A stretch of 64,000 bases of DNA, from positions 336,569-400,568 of the forward strand of contig CACWZP010000004.1 of NCBI GenBank assembly GCA_902765395.1, in the 5' to 3' direction. The notes below the pieces were generated by a model that saw only the letters and a list, made by a program, of their open reading frames with translations, made no database searches and was not told the DNA's origin. Below, piece by piece: positions 26,639 through 37,172 of this stretch (position 1 is the first letter of the stretch; each line of letters starts with the position of its first letter). The position numbers and the translations under genes were made by a program. The DNA is from an uncultured Eubacteriales bacterium. Lineage in GTDB: Bacteria > Bacillota > Clostridia > Christensenellales > Aristaeellaceae.

Positions 26639-29083
26639 ATGCAAAAGCTGTCCCTGAACGGCTCCTGGACGCTGGACGTCGTCTCCAGCGCCGGCGAAGC
26701 CGTGTTTTCTGCCGTTCCGGCCACGGTGCCCGGTTCGGTGTACAGCGACCTGCTGACCGCCGAAAGGATCCCCGATCCCTTCTGGCGGGACAACGAGACC
26801 GAAGCGCTGAAGCTGATGGAGCACGACTTCACCTACACCCGCGCCTTCGAGGCGCCCGAGGCGCTGCTGGCCTGCCGCAAGGTGCTGCTGCGCTGCGAGG
26901 GCCTGGACACGCTGGCGGACATTGCCGTCAACGGCACGCCCGTCGGCCACGCCGACAACATGTTCCGCACCTGGGAGTTTGACGTGAAGGAGGCCCTGCG
27001 CCCCGGCGAGAACTCCATCGCCGTCACGCTGCGCTCCCCCACCCGGTTCATCCGCCAGGCCCACGAGGCCGACCCCTGGGACGGCTCCACCGACGCCATG
27101 CGGGGCTTTTCCCACCTGCGCAAGGCCGCCTGCATGTTCGGCTGGGACTGGGGCCCGCGGCTGCCCGACGCCGGCATCTGGCGCAATATCGAAATCATCG
27201 GCATCGAGCGCGCCCGCATCGGCGGCGTGCTGGTGCGCCAGCGGCACGAGGGCGGCCGGGTGACCCTCGACATCGACACCCACGTCTCCCGCTACGGCGG
27301 CGGCGAGCTGCATGTGGACGCCACCGTCACCGCCCCCGACGGGCAGGTGTTCACCGGCGCGGGCAAGCGCTGCGAGATCGAAATCGAGAATCCCATGCTC
27401 TGGTGGCCCCGGGGCTACGGCGACCAGCCGCTGTACACCGTGCGGGTTACGCTGAGCCTGGACGGTGCGGAGCTGGACAGCTGGGAGCGGCGCGTCGGCC
27501 TGCGCACGCTGACCGTGAAGCAGGAGAAGGACCAGTGGGGCGAGAGCTTCTGCCACTGCGTGAACGGCGTGTCCATATTCGCCATGGGCGCGGACTACAT
27601 CCCCGAGGACAACCTGCTGGCCCGGGTGACCCCCGAGCGCACCCGCGCGCTGCTGGAGGACGCCGCAGCGGCCAACATGAACACCGTCCGCGTCTGGGGC
27701 GGCGGCTACTATCCCGACGACTGGTTCTACGACGCCTGCGACGAGCTGGGCCTGCTGGTGTGGCAGGACTTCATGTTCGCCTGCGCGGAGTACCACCTGA
27801 CGGAGGGCTTCGAAGCCAATATCCGCGCGGAGTTCGCCGACAACATCCGCCGGCTGCGCCACCACGCCAGCCTGGCCCTGTGGTGCGGCAACAACGAGAT
27901 GGAGAGCTTCACCGGCGACGGCAAGTGGTTCAGCAGCAAGCGCACCCAGGCGGACTACATCAAGATCTTCGAATACATCATCCCCCAGGTGCTGAAGGAC
28001 GAGGACCCGGACGCCTTCTACTGGCCCTCCAGCCCTTCCAGCGGCGGCAGCTTTGAAAATCCCAACGACCCGGCCAAGGGCGACGTGCACTACTGGGACG
28101 TGTGGCACGGCATGAAGCCCTTCACCGACTACCGGAATTACCACTTCCGCTACGTGTCGGAGTTCGGCTTCCAGTCCTTCCCGTCCATGGCCACCATCGA
28201 GGCCTTCACCCAGCCGGAGGACCGCAACGTGTTCTCCTACGTGATGGAGAAGCACCAGCGCAACGCCTCCGCCAACGGCAAGATCGCGGAATACCTCTCC
28301 CAGACCTACCGCTTCCCGAAGGACTTCGACGCCTTCGTCTACGCCTCCCAGCTGCTGCAGGCCCAGGCCATCCAGTACGGCGTGGAGCACTGGCGCAGGC
28401 ACCGCGGGCGCTGCATGGGCGCGCTGGTGTGGCAGCTGAACGACTGCTGGCCGGTGGTCAGCTGGGCCAGCCTGGACTACTTCGGCCGCTGGAAGGCCCT
28501 GCACTACTACGAAAAGCGGTTCTTCGCCCCGGTACTGATCTCCTGCCACGAGGAGGGCGTGCTCAGCCAGGACAGCAACGTGAACGCCGAGCCCTTCGAG
28601 CTGAAGAAGTCCGCGCGGCTGAACGTGTCCAACGAGACCATGGCGCCTTTCACCGGCACGGCCCGCTGGTCGCTGCGCCGGAGCGACGCCTCGGTGATCG
28701 AGGAGGGCAGCTTCGAGGTGAATGTGCCCGCGCTGTCAGCCATCTGGCTGGACGAGCAGGACTTTTCGGACCGGGACACCTACGGCTGCTACTACGCCTA
28801 CGAGCTCACGGACGCCAGCGGCGCATACGTGGGCGGCGGCACGGTGCTGTTCTGCCCGCCGAAGCACTTCCGCTTCGAGGACCCGAAGCTGACGGCCAGC
28901 GTGGACGGCGACGAGATCGTGGTGCGGGCCTCTGCCTATGCCCGCAGCGTGGAGATCCAGTGCGGCAGGGACGCGGTGCTCGCGGACAACTTCTTCGACA
29001 TGAACGCCGGGGAGCGGCGCGTGAAGGTGCTCCGCGGCACGCCCGGTTGCGTGAAGGCCCGGAGCGTGTTCGACATCGGGTGA
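26639..29083 (+). CDS. GH2 beta-mannosidase
   Basis: 814 residues, no signal peptide, so intracellular. It removes beta-linked mannose from the ends of manno-oligosaccharides. The GH2 order is clear: sugar-binding domain (LNGSWTLDVV, PATVPGSVYSDLL), immunoglobulin-like domain, then TIM barrel with RVWGGGYYPDDWFYDACDE, acid/base Glu420 in CGNNEME and nucleophile Glu508 in YVSEFGFQSFPS. The active-site spacing and the PFWRDNE segment match beta-mannosidases better than beta-galactosidases or glucuronidases. ATG at 26639 follows a G-rich ribosome site. Together with the GH27 and GH42 genes in the window it fits use of galactomannan- or glucomannan-type oligosaccharides, but the genes are not in one operon. 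Confidence 0.93.
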   Translation: MQKLSLNGSWTLDVVSSAGEAVFSAVPATVPGSVYSDLLTAERIPDPFWRDNETEALKLMEHDFTYTRAFEAPEALLACRKVLLRCEGLDTLADIAVNGTPVGHADNMFRTWEFDVKEALRPGENSIAVTLRSPTRFIRQAHEADPWDGSTDAMRGFSHLRKAACMFGWDWGPRLPDAGIWRNIEIIGIERARIGGVLVRQRHEGGRVTLDIDTHVSRYGGGELHVDATVTAPDGQVFTGAGKRCEIEIENPMLWWPRGYGDQPLYTVRVTLSLDGAELDSWERRVGLRTLTVKQEKDQWGESFCHCVNGVSIFAMGADYIPEDNLLARVTPERTRALLEDAAAANMNTVRVWGGGYYPDDWFYDACDELGLLVWQDFMFACAEYHLTEGFEANIRAEFADNIRRLRHHASLALWCGNNEMESFTGDGKWFSSKRTQADYIKIFEYIIPQVLKDEDPDAFYWPSSPSSGGSFENPNDPAKGDVHYWDVWHGMKPFTDYRNYHFRYVSEFGFQSFPSMATIEAFTQPEDRNVFSYVMEKHQRNASANGKIAEYLSQTYRFPKDFDAFVYASQLLQAQAIQYGVEHWRRHRGRCMGALVWQLNDCWPVVSWASLDYFGRWKALHYYEKRFFAPVLISCHEEGVLSQDSNVNAEPFELKKSARLNVSNETMAPFTGTARWSLRRSDASVIEEGSFEVNVPALSAIWLDEQDFSDRDTYGCYYAYELTDASGAYVGGGTVLFCPPKHFRFEDPKLTASVDGDEIVVRASAYARSVEIQCGRDAVLADNFFDMNAGERRVKVLRGTPGCVKARSVFDIG

Positions 29084-29347
29084 ACCCAATGATCGGCAGG
29101 CCGTTGAGAAAGCCTGCAGGACAAGAAAGAACAGCCTGCCAATGGGGGCGCTTACACAGACGTAAGTAACCGAATGGGCAGGCTGTCCTGACACAGGAAG
29201 CAGAAATCCCTTCCGCGCAAGCGGTTTTCAGGGGATTTCGCGTTTGCGGGCTTTATCAGCGGTCCGGGCGGCAGCGTAAGCTGTCGCTGTGTCGTTGTAA
29301 CGTTTTATTAAATCATCGTGATAAATGTGATAACTCGGCGAACTCGA
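29084..29347. other. Intergenic region with a long interrupted hairpin
   Basis: No gene is seen. ACAGCCTGCC (29131-29140) and GGCAGGCTGT (29177-29186) form the base of a hairpin whose inner part pairs CTTAC with GTAAG (29151-29166). There is no T-run after it, so it is a weak terminator candidate at best; it may be a dispersed structured repeat. Confidence 0.5.
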
Positions 29348-29376
29348 TTGACGCCGGGGCCAAACTTGGATATAAT
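29348..29376 (+). promoter_or_regulatory. Promoter before the TIGR04076 gene
   Basis: TTGACG (29348-29353) and TATAAT (29371-29376), spacing 17 bp. Transcription would run into the TIGR04076 and aldo/keto reductase genes. Confidence 0.75.
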
Positions 29377-29469
29377 AAAGTAGTATACTAAAACGCTTGA
29401 ATGGAGCAATATGCCCAAATCGCGCCCGGCGCGGGGCGCTCTCTCCATTCGGCGGCGCTGGAGGCAGCC

Positions 29470-29823
29470 ATGGCGGACGACAGCTTTGACCTGTACGACC
29501 TGAAGGTGGAGGTGGTCGCCACCGACCGGCCCATGGTCTGCGGCCATCGGGCGGGTGACTGGTTCCTGGTGCAGGGCGAGGACCTGGTCTTCCCCCAGAC
29601 CCGGCGCTTTTCGATGTACGCGCTCTCGGCGCTGCTGCCCCTGCTGCCCGCGAAGCAGCGGCCCCTGCAGGACAACGACTGGATGCGCTCGGACGCGCTG
29701 ATCGCCTGCCCGGACCCCAACTGCGGCGCGGTGTTCAAAATCAGCCGCGTGGGTCGGCGCACATTGCGCCACGGCGACTGCACCGTGGTGGAAATCCCCA
29801 CAGGAGACGAACCAAATGACTGA
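29470..29823 (+). CDS. TIGR04076-family protein
   Basis: 117 residues from ATG 29470, chosen because GGAGG lies five bases upstream and homologous proteins begin just before LYDLKVEVV; a longer frame from 29401 has no ribosome site. The family has no assigned biochemical role. It is recognised here by the sequence order YDLKVEVV, CGHRAGDWF, FSMYALSALLPLLPAKQR, NDWM and IACPDPNCGAVFKI. Two or three cysteines (CGH, CPDPNC) could bind a metal. The stop overlaps the aldo/keto reductase start by eight bases, so the two proteins are made together and may share a redox-related function. Confidence 0.82.
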   Translation: MADDSFDLYDLKVEVVATDRPMVCGHRAGDWFLVQGEDLVFPQTRRFSMYALSALLPLLPAKQRPLQDNDWMRSDALIACPDPNCGAVFKISRVGRRTLRHGDCTVVEIPTGDEPND

Positions 29824-30868
29824 TACCAACCGCAAGTACGAGCTGCCCGGCGGCTATCGCATCAACCGGGTCATCAACGGCTGCTGGCAGCTGAGCGAAG
29901 GCCACAGCCTGTCCGGCGCGCTGGACATGGACGACGTGATGCGCGCCTTCCACATGCTCTATGAGCGCGGCTTCACCACCTTCGACTGCGCCGACATCTA
30001 CACCGGCGCGGAGGACTTCATCGGCCGCTTCGTGGGCGAATTGAAGGCCATGGGCGGCTACAGCCACGACTGCCTGCAGATCCACACCAAGTACGTGCCG
30101 GACCTGGACAGGCTTGAGACCGTGTCCTTCGAGGACACCCAGCGCATCATCGACCGCAGCCTGACCCGCCTGAACCGGGACTGCCTGGACCTGGTGCAGT
30201 TCCACTGGTGGGACTACGACGTGCCCCGCTGCCTGGAGGTGGCCGGACACCTGGAGCGGCTGCGCCAGGCGGGCAAGATCCGCCGCATCGGCGTGACCAA
30301 CTTCGACACGGAGCACCTGGCCCAGCTGGTGGACGCAGGCATCCCCGTGGCCTCCATACAGGCCCAGTACTCCATGTTCGACCGCCGCGTCGAGGCAAGC
30401 CAGCTGAAATACTGCCGGGAGCACGGCATCGCCATGTTCTGCTACGGCACGCTCTCCGGCGGCTTCCTGTCGGAGAAGTACCTGGGCCAGTCGGACTTCA
30501 CGCCCCAGACCCGTTCCCAGGTGAAATACATGCAGGTCATCGAGGACAGCCTGGGGCTGGAGGGCATGCAGGCGCTTTTGAAGCTGCTGAAGCAGATCGC
30601 CGACGGCCACGGCGTGAGCGTGTCCAACGTGGCCACACGCTATATCCTTGAGCAGCCGGGCGTGGCCGCGGCCATCGTGGGCGTGCGCAACAGCCGCCAC
30701 GTGGCCGACAACGACCGCCTGTTCTCCTTCGAGCTGGACGAGGGCGAGCAGGGCGCCATCCGCGCCCTGCTGGATCAGTATCCCGTGCTGCCGGGCGAGC
30801 CCTATACCCTGGAGCGCACCAGCCCCCGCTATCGCGGCATCATCAAGATGAAGCTGAATGGGGAGTGA
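29816..30868 (+). CDS. Aldo/keto reductase
   Basis: 350 residues, cytoplasmic NAD(P)H-dependent oxidoreductase of the AKR TIM-barrel family. The catalytic tetrad is visible as Asp57 and Tyr62 in FDCADIYTG, Lys92 in IHTKYVPD and His130 in LVQFHWWDYD. The C-terminal cofactor loop appears as AIVGVRNSRHVADN. It resembles the branch that includes plant pyridoxal- or quinone-related and bacterial YccK-like enzymes; the substrate is not predictable. Translation is coupled to the preceding gene by overlap. The next gene, an oligopeptide permease, starts 41 bases later and may belong to the same or a separate transcript. Confidence 0.9.
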   Translation: MTDTNRKYELPGGYRINRVINGCWQLSEGHSLSGALDMDDVMRAFHMLYERGFTTFDCADIYTGAEDFIGRFVGELKAMGGYSHDCLQIHTKYVPDLDRLETVSFEDTQRIIDRSLTRLNRDCLDLVQFHWWDYDVPRCLEVAGHLERLRQAGKIRRIGVTNFDTEHLAQLVDAGIPVASIQAQYSMFDRRVEASQLKYCREHGIAMFCYGTLSGGFLSEKYLGQSDFTPQTRSQVKYMQVIEDSLGLEGMQALLKLLKQIADGHGVSVSNVATRYILEQPGVAAAIVGVRNSRHVADNDRLFSFELDEGEQGAIRALLDQYPVLPGEPYTLERTSPRYRGIIKMKLNGE

Positions 30869-30909
30869 GCCCCGGCCGGATCCCATCAACGAACTGAGAG
30901 GTTGAAAGC

Positions 30910-31851
<942 letters not shown>

Positions 31852-31858
31852 GAACTAT

Positions 31859-33226
31859 ATGAAATACAACTTCGCCAAACTCAGCCCCTTCCAGGTGGAC
31901 CCGGACAAAATCGAGGAGACCTTTGGCCTCACTGCCGACGACTTCCAGGCCGCCACCGACACGGAAAAGGAATCCGTGGTCTACAAGCACAAGAGCGTCT
32001 CCTACTGGCGGGACGCGGCCCGGCGCTTCAAGGCCAACACGGTGTCCATGGTGGCGCTGTTCGTGTTCATACTGTGCCTGCTGTTCGCCTTCCTGGGGCC
32101 CCGGCTGATCCCCTATAACTACGCCGACCAGTACCGCTCGTCGCAAAAGCTGGCCTCCATGGAGTATTCCGAGGAGGAACAGCTCGTCATCGCCATGAGC
32201 AAGAACTGCGACGCCTTCTACGCCACCACGCTGAAATCCGGCAGCCTGACCGCCATCAAGAAGGGCGATTACACCATCAACTACGGCGGCAAGACCTACG
32301 CCTTCACGCTGAAAAAGGCCATCGAGAAATCGGTGCTGGCGCTGGACGCCGACGCCGAGGAGCCGCTGTTCGTGGTGAAGATGAAGGACCTGAACGAGGA
32401 CGGCACCTGGGAAAAGAGCACCCCCGTGGAGCTGTCCGACGCCCCCGCCGAGGGTGCCCAGCCGCTGAAGCTGGTCAACAGCGTGTTCCCCCACGTGTTC
32501 GGCACGGACTCCTCCGGCCGCGACCTGATGGCCCGCACCATGTACGGCGCGCAGGTGTCCATCATCATCGGCATCGCGGCGGCGCTGATCGTGCTGGTGA
32601 TCGGCTCCATCTACGGGGCCATCTCCGGCCTGGCCGGTGGCGCGGTGGACTTCGTGATGATGCGCATCGTGGAGCTGATCTACTCCATCCCCGAGGTGCT
32701 GATCGTGTTGCTGTTGCAGGTGGTGCTCACCGACCCGCTGCGGGCCTGGTTTGACGCCCACAAGACGGGCATCGGCGCCATCCTGGGCGACCTTGGCCCC
32801 GGCATCGTCAGCATCTTCATCACCTTCGCCCTGCTCTACTGGGTCACCATGGCCCGCATCGTGCGCGGCCAGGTGCTGCAGCTGAAGGAGCAGGAATACG
32901 TGAACGCGGCGGTGGCCCTGGGCGCCTCGAAGGCCCGCATCATCCGGCGGCACCTGCTGCCCAACGCCGTGGGCGCGCTGGTGATCACCACCTGCCTGCA
33001 GATCCCCTCGGCCATCTTCCTGGAGTCCTTCCTGTCCTTCCTGGGCCTGGGCGTCTCCGCGCCGATGGCCAGCCTGGGCTCGCTGTGCTCCGACGCGCTG
33101 GCCACCATCGAGATATTCCCCGACCGCCTGATCTATCCCGCGGTCATACTGACGATCATCGTACTTTCCCTGAACCTGATCGGCGACGGCCTGCGCGACG
33201 CGCTGGATCCGCGCCTGAAGAAGTGA
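31859..33226 (+). CDS. Peptide ABC transporter permease, OppC/DppC type, with enlarged external loop
   Basis: 455 residues against ~300 for ordinary OppC. A ~55-residue cytoplasmic N-terminus precedes the first helix (VSMVALFVFILCLLFAFLG, ~60-80). Before helix 2 (~232) there is an external loop of ~150 residues, about 90 more than usual, with YTINYGGKTYAFTLKKAIEK and an acidic segment, before the conserved FGTDSSGRDLMARTMYGAQVS. Another insertion follows helix 3 (DPLRAWFDAHKTGIGAI). The EAA-loop EYVNAAVALGASKARIIRRH is normal. The extra domain could contact the binding protein. Start at 31859 follows AAGGAGG at a 12-base spacing. Confidence 0.9.
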   Translation: MKYNFAKLSPFQVDPDKIEETFGLTADDFQAATDTEKESVVYKHKSVSYWRDAARRFKANTVSMVALFVFILCLLFAFLGPRLIPYNYADQYRSSQKLASMEYSEEEQLVIAMSKNCDAFYATTLKSGSLTAIKKGDYTINYGGKTYAFTLKKAIEKSVLALDADAEEPLFVVKMKDLNEDGTWEKSTPVELSDAPAEGAQPLKLVNSVFPHVFGTDSSGRDLMARTMYGAQVSIIIGIAAALIVLVIGSIYGAISGLAGGAVDFVMMRIVELIYSIPEVLIVLLLQVVLTDPLRAWFDAHKTGIGAILGDLGPGIVSIFITFALLYWVTMARIVRGQVLQLKEQEYVNAAVALGASKARIIRRHLLPNAVGALVITTCLQIPSAIFLESFLSFLGLGVSAPMASLGSLCSDALATIEIFPDRLIYPAVILTIIVLSLNLIGDGLRDALDPRLKK

Positions 33227-33239
33227 GGAGGCGACCGAA

Positions 33240-34250
33240 ATGGCTGAAAACGACAGGCTGATTGAGGTCAAGGACCTCCAGGTATCCTTTTTCACCCCCG
33301 CCGGCGAAGTGAAGGCGGTGGACGGCATCTCCTATTCCCTGGGCTACAACGAGGTCATGGGCGTGGTGGGCGAATCCGGCTCCGGCAAGAGCGTGGAGGC
33401 CTACTCCATCATCGGCCTGCTGCAGAACCCGGGCAGGGTGGTGGGCGGCTCCATCACCTTTGAGGGCGAGGACCTGCTGGCCTACACGCCCGAGCAGATG
33501 CGCCAGTTCCGGGGCAACAAGGTCAGCATGATCTTCCAGAACCCCATGACCTGCCTGAACCCGGTCTACACCATCGGCAACCAGCTGATGGAGGCGCTGA
33601 CCTGCCACGACAGCAGTATCTCCGCCCAGGACGCCCGCAAGCGCGCCATCGAGATGCTGGAGCTGGTGGGCATCAACAACGCCGAAAAGCGCATCGACCA
33701 GTATCCCCACGAGTTCTCCGGCGGCATGCGCCAGCGCGCGATGATCGCCATGGCGCTGATCTGCAAGCCCAAGCTGCTGATCGCCGACGAGCCCACCACC
33801 GCCCTGGACGTGACCATCCAGGCCCAGATTCTGGAGCTGATGAAGAAGCTGCAGCAGGAGGAGCAGACCTCCATCATCTTCATCACCCACAACCTGGGCG
33901 TGGTGGCCGAGATCTGCGACCGCGTGTCGGTGATGTACGCCGGCAAGATCGTGGAGCAGGGCAAGGTGAACGACATCTTCTACAACCCCCTGCACCCCTA
34001 CACCAAGGGGCTGCTGGCATCCATGCCCCGCCTGGACAGCGACGGCCACGAGCGGCTGATCCCCATCGAGGGCACCCCCATCGACCTGCTGAACCCGCCC
34101 AAGGGCTGCAACTTCGCGCCGCGCTGCAAGGATTGCCGCAAGATCTGCCTGCGCCAGAAGCCGCCCTTTGCCGACTACGGCGACGGCCACACCAGCGCGT
34201 GCTGGCTGCACTTCATGGAGGACGACGGCGAGGAGGCGAGCGGCAAATGA
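33240..34250 (+). CDS. Peptide ABC transporter ATPase, OppD/DppD type
   Basis: 336 residues. Walker A GESGSGKS is at 44-51, the ABC signature is [12 protein letters not shown], and Walker B is [12 protein letters not shown]. The C-terminal oligopeptide-transporter extension has [20 protein letters not shown] with the cysteine cluster that in related transporters can hold an iron-sulfur centre. It powers import together with OppF. Its stop overlaps the OppF start by four bases (ATGA), giving coupled translation. Confidence 0.94.
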   Translation: MAENDRLIEVKDLQVSFFTPAGEVKAVDGISYSLGYNEVMGVVGESGSGKSVEAYSIIGLLQNPGRVVGGSITFEGEDLLAYTPEQMRQFRGNKVSMIFQNPMTCLNPVYTIGNQLMEALTCHDSSISAQDARKRAIEMLELVGINNAEKRIDQYPHEFSGGMRQRAMIAMALICKPKLLIADEPTTALDVTIQAQILELMKKLQQEEQTSIIFITHNLGVVAEICDRVSVMYAGKIVEQGKVNDIFYNPLHPYTKGLLASMPRLDSDGHERLIPIEGTPIDLLNPPKGCNFAPRCKDCRKICLRQKPPFADYGDGHTSACWLHFMEDDGEEASGK

Positions 34251-35251
34251 CCCAGAACACCAGCAAGCTGATCGAGATCGAGAACCTGCGAAAGTACTTC
34301 GCCGTCAAGGGCGGCGGCCTGCTGGCCCGCAGGCAGTACGTGCAGGCCGTGGAGTCCGTGTCCTTCTCCATCTACAAGGGCGAGACGCTGGGCATCGTGG
34401 GCGAGTCGGGCTGCGGCAAGTCCACCCTGGGCCGGGCCATCATCCGGCTGCACGAGCCCACCAGCGGCAAGATCGTCTACGACGGCCAGACCATCTTCGA
34501 CAGCGACGCGAAGATCGCCGTGCCCATGCTGCCCTACCGGCGCAAGATGCAGATCATCTTTCAGGATCCCTCCGCCTCCCTGGACCCCCGCATGACGGTG
34601 GGCGAGATCGTGGGCGAGGCCCTGGACATCCACAAGCTGTGCCCCGGCAAGGCCGAGCGGCGGGAGCGCATCAACGAGCTGCTGGACGAGGTGGGCCTGA
34701 ACACCGAGCACGCCAACCGCTTCCCCCACGAGTTTTCCGGCGGCCAGCAGCAGCGCGTGGGCATCGCCCGCGCCCTGGCGGTGAACCCGGAGTTCATCGT
34801 CTGCGACGAGCCCATCTCGGCGCTGGACGTGTCCATACAGTCCCAGGTGGTGAACATGCTGGAGGATTTGCAGGAGCAGATCGGCCTGACCTACCTGTTC
34901 ATCGCCCACGACATCTCCGTGGTGCGCCACATCTCCAACCGCATCGGCGTGATGTACCTGGGCAACATGGTGGAGCTGGCGGAGAGCTATGAGCTGTGCA
35001 ACCACCCCATCCACCCCTACACCCAGACGCTGCTCTCCGCGGTGCCGCTGCCGGACCCGGAGAAGAACAAGACCCGCCAGCGCATCCTGCTGGAGGGCGA
35101 CATCCCCAGCCCCATCAACCCGCCCAGCGGCTGCCGCTTCCACACCCGCTGCCCCTACGCCACCGACATCTGCAAGCGGGACATGCCCCGCCTGAAGGAG
35201 TACGCGCCCGGGCATTTCGCGGCCTGCCACAAGCTGGAGGGCCTGGGCTGA
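34247..35251 (+). CDS. Peptide ABC transporter ATPase, OppF/DppF type
   Basis: 334 residues. Walker A GESGCGKS begins at ~52, the signature is [15 protein letters not shown], and Walker B is [11 protein letters not shown]. The C-terminal extension ends with [20 protein letters not shown], again with the cysteine cluster. The ATG at 34247 overlaps the OppD stop; an upstream frame is only read-through. Second ATPase of the heterodimer. Confidence 0.94.
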   Translation: MTQNTSKLIEIENLRKYFAVKGGGLLARRQYVQAVESVSFSIYKGETLGIVGESGCGKSTLGRAIIRLHEPTSGKIVYDGQTIFDSDAKIAVPMLPYRRKMQIIFQDPSASLDPRMTVGEIVGEALDIHKLCPGKAERRERINELLDEVGLNTEHANRFPHEFSGGQQQRVGIARALAVNPEFIVCDEPISALDVSIQSQVVNMLEDLQEQIGLTYLFIAHDISVVRHISNRIGVMYLGNMVELAESYELCNHPIHPYTQTLLSAVPLPDPEKNKTRQRILLEGDIPSPINPPSGCRFHTRCPYATDICKRDMPRLKEYAPGHFAACHKLEGLG

Positions 35252-35252
35252 G

Positions 35253-35300
35253 CGCTCCCCGAAGGGAGCTGACCACGACTACACTTCACCGCAACGGTGA
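35253..35300 (+). other. Two small hairpins between oppF and oppA
   Basis: GCTCCC/GGGAGC (35253-35268) and TTCACCG/CGGTGAA (35285-35300) lie in the 81-base gap. There are no T-runs. Such hairpins often shield the downstream message or set a higher level of the binding protein. Confidence 0.45.
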
Positions 35301-35332
35301 AATGTATATACATCACAAGGAGGAACCCAACC

Positions 35333-37009
35333 ATGAAGAAGATCGTTTCCCTGATCCTGGCGATGTGCCTGGTTCTGGCGCTGGTCCCGGCCATGGCGGA
35401 AGAAGCCCCGTTCGAGCTGAACGTGTGCGTCGCTTCCGAGCCCGAGACCATCGACCCCAACCTGGCCAACTCCGTTGACGCCGCCATGATGACCAACCAT
35501 CAGTTCGAGTGTCTGATGAAGTACGAGCTGACCGACGAGAACCTCACCGAGGACACCGGCATGTTCAACACCGAGATCGTGTGCGGCCAGGCTGCGTCCT
35601 ATGAGATCTCCGAGGACCAGACCGTCTACACCTTCACCCTGCGCGACGACATCTTCTGGTCCGACGGCGAGCCCGTGAAGGCCCAGGACTTCGTGTACAG
35701 CTGGAAGCGCCTGGTGAACCCGGACACCGCGTCCGAGTACGGCTACTTCCTGGACCACATCGTGCTGAACGCCGCTGAGATCCAGGCCGGCGAAGCCGAC
35801 CCCGACACCCTGGCCATCGAGGCCCTGGACGACAAGACCGTCCAGATCACCCTGGAGAGCCCCTGTGCCTACTTCCTGAGCATGTGCGCCTTCCCGTCCC
35901 TGATGCCCCTGCGCCAGGACGTGGTCGAGGGCAGCGACAACTGGACCGACCCCGCCAACATCGTGGTCAACGGCGCCTACAAGGTGACCGAGTGGGTGCA
36001 CGACAGCTACATCCGCATGGAGCCCAACGACAAGTACTATGACGCTGACAAACTGGGCCCGGATGCCATCATCTGGAACCTGTCCGACAGCGAGACCGCC
36101 ATCCTGTCCAGCTATCAGAGCGGCGCGTGGCAGTTCATCGACAGCTTCCCCACCGACATGATCGCCAGCCTGCAGGAGTCCGGCGACTGCTTCATCAACC
36201 CCTATGTGGGCACCTACTACCTGTACCTGAACTGCCTGAAGATCGAAGACTGGCGTGTGCGCGCTGCCATGACCCTGTCCATCGACCGCGACAACATCGT
36301 CGAGAACGTCACCCAGGGTGGTCAGGTTCCCGCCACCGGCCTCGTGGCCGCCGGTATCCTGGACTCCGAGGGCAATGACTTCTCCGAGGGCACCGAGCTG
36401 GGTGCTCTGTATGCCTGGCTGGCCGAGCAGTATCCCGATGCCGACCTGGAGACCTACTCCGGCCGCTGCGAGCTGGCTGAGCAGCTCTACAACGAGGCCG
36501 TCGAGGATGGCGCCTGGGATCCCGACACCACCGTGGTCTACAACTTCAACACCTCCGACACCCACAAGGCCATCGCCGAAGCCTGCGGCGAGGACTGGAA
36601 GACCGTGCTGAACATGAACATCACCACCGAGAACCAGGAGTGGGCGACCTACACCAACGGCCTCGGCGAGCACAAGTTCGGCGTGGCGCGCCTGGGCTGG
36701 ATCGCGGACTACAACGATCCCGTCACCTACCTGGAGCTGATGGTCACCGGCCAGAGCAACAACTACGGCGTGTACTCCAACACCGAGTTCGACGATATGA
36801 TCACCAAGGCCAAGGCCACCCTGCCGGGCGCCGAGCGCGATCAGATCCTCTATGACGCCGAGAAGCTGCTGTACAGCGAGGGCGGCTTCCCCGTGGCTCC
36901 CCTGTACTTCTACACCCAGCCCTACTGCAAGGCGAGCACCATCGGCAACGTGGGCTTCACCTCCCTGGGCTACTTCTTCTTCCAGTACGCCACCCAGGAC
37001 GCGGAATAA
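35333..37009 (+). CDS. Peptide-binding protein of the ABC transporter (solute-binding family 5)
   Basis: 558 residues. The signal peptide MKKIVSLILAMCLVLALV ends in AMA-EE, a signal peptidase I site; the usual lipobox with cleavage before Cys is not at that position (one Cys lies at residue 12 inside the hydrophobic core). The mature part is SBP family 5: ASEPETIDPNLANS, YTFTLRDDIFWSDGEPVKAQDFVYSWKR, IRMEPNDKYYD and VAPLYFYTQPY. It captures oligopeptides outside the membrane. AAGGAGG before ATG 35333 fixes the start. The gene comes last in the operon and is followed by a strong terminator. Confidence 0.94.
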   Translation: MKKIVSLILAMCLVLALVPAMAEEAPFELNVCVASEPETIDPNLANSVDAAMMTNHQFECLMKYELTDENLTEDTGMFNTEIVCGQAASYEISEDQTVYTFTLRDDIFWSDGEPVKAQDFVYSWKRLVNPDTASEYGYFLDHIVLNAAEIQAGEADPDTLAIEALDDKTVQITLESPCAYFLSMCAFPSLMPLRQDVVEGSDNWTDPANIVVNGAYKVTEWVHDSYIRMEPNDKYYDADKLGPDAIIWNLSDSETAILSSYQSGAWQFIDSFPTDMIASLQESGDCFINPYVGTYYLYLNCLKIEDWRVRAAMTLSIDRDNIVENVTQGGQVPATGLVAAGILDSEGNDFSEGTELGALYAWLAEQYPDADLETYSGRCELAEQLYNEAVEDGAWDPDTTVVYNFNTSDTHKAIAEACGEDWKTVLNMNITTENQEWATYTNGLGEHKFGVARLGWIADYNDPVTYLELMVTGQSNNYGVYSNTEFDDMITKAKATLPGAERDQILYDAEKLLYSEGGFPVAPLYFYTQPYCKASTIGNVGFTSLGYFFFQYATQDAE

Positions 37010-37033
37010 TTCCGTCTGACGCCTGAACGGCAG

Positions 37034-37070
37034 CCGGCCCCGGTTCCGAAAGGAACCGGGGCCGGTCTTT
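37034..37070 (+). terminator. Terminator of the peptide transporter operon
   Basis: A perfect 14-bp GC-rich stem (CCGGCCCCGGTTCC) around GAAA is followed by TCTTT. Confidence 0.85.
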
Positions 37071-37172
37071 GCCCTGGAGGCGTGAAATCCTGATTTGAAG
37101 GGAATTGCATTATCCAAAGCCTCCCCCTTTGGGGAAGGCTGCCTTTGGGCATTCTGCCTGTCCCCCGCGGGA

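Noticed and set aside
29131-29186. Terminator of the beta-mannosidase gene
   Set aside because: The stem is present, but it is long-looped and has no T-run.
29401-29469. Longer N-terminus of the TIGR04076 protein
   Set aside because: No ribosome site at 29401, and the extra 23 residues do not match the family start; 29470 has GGAGG.
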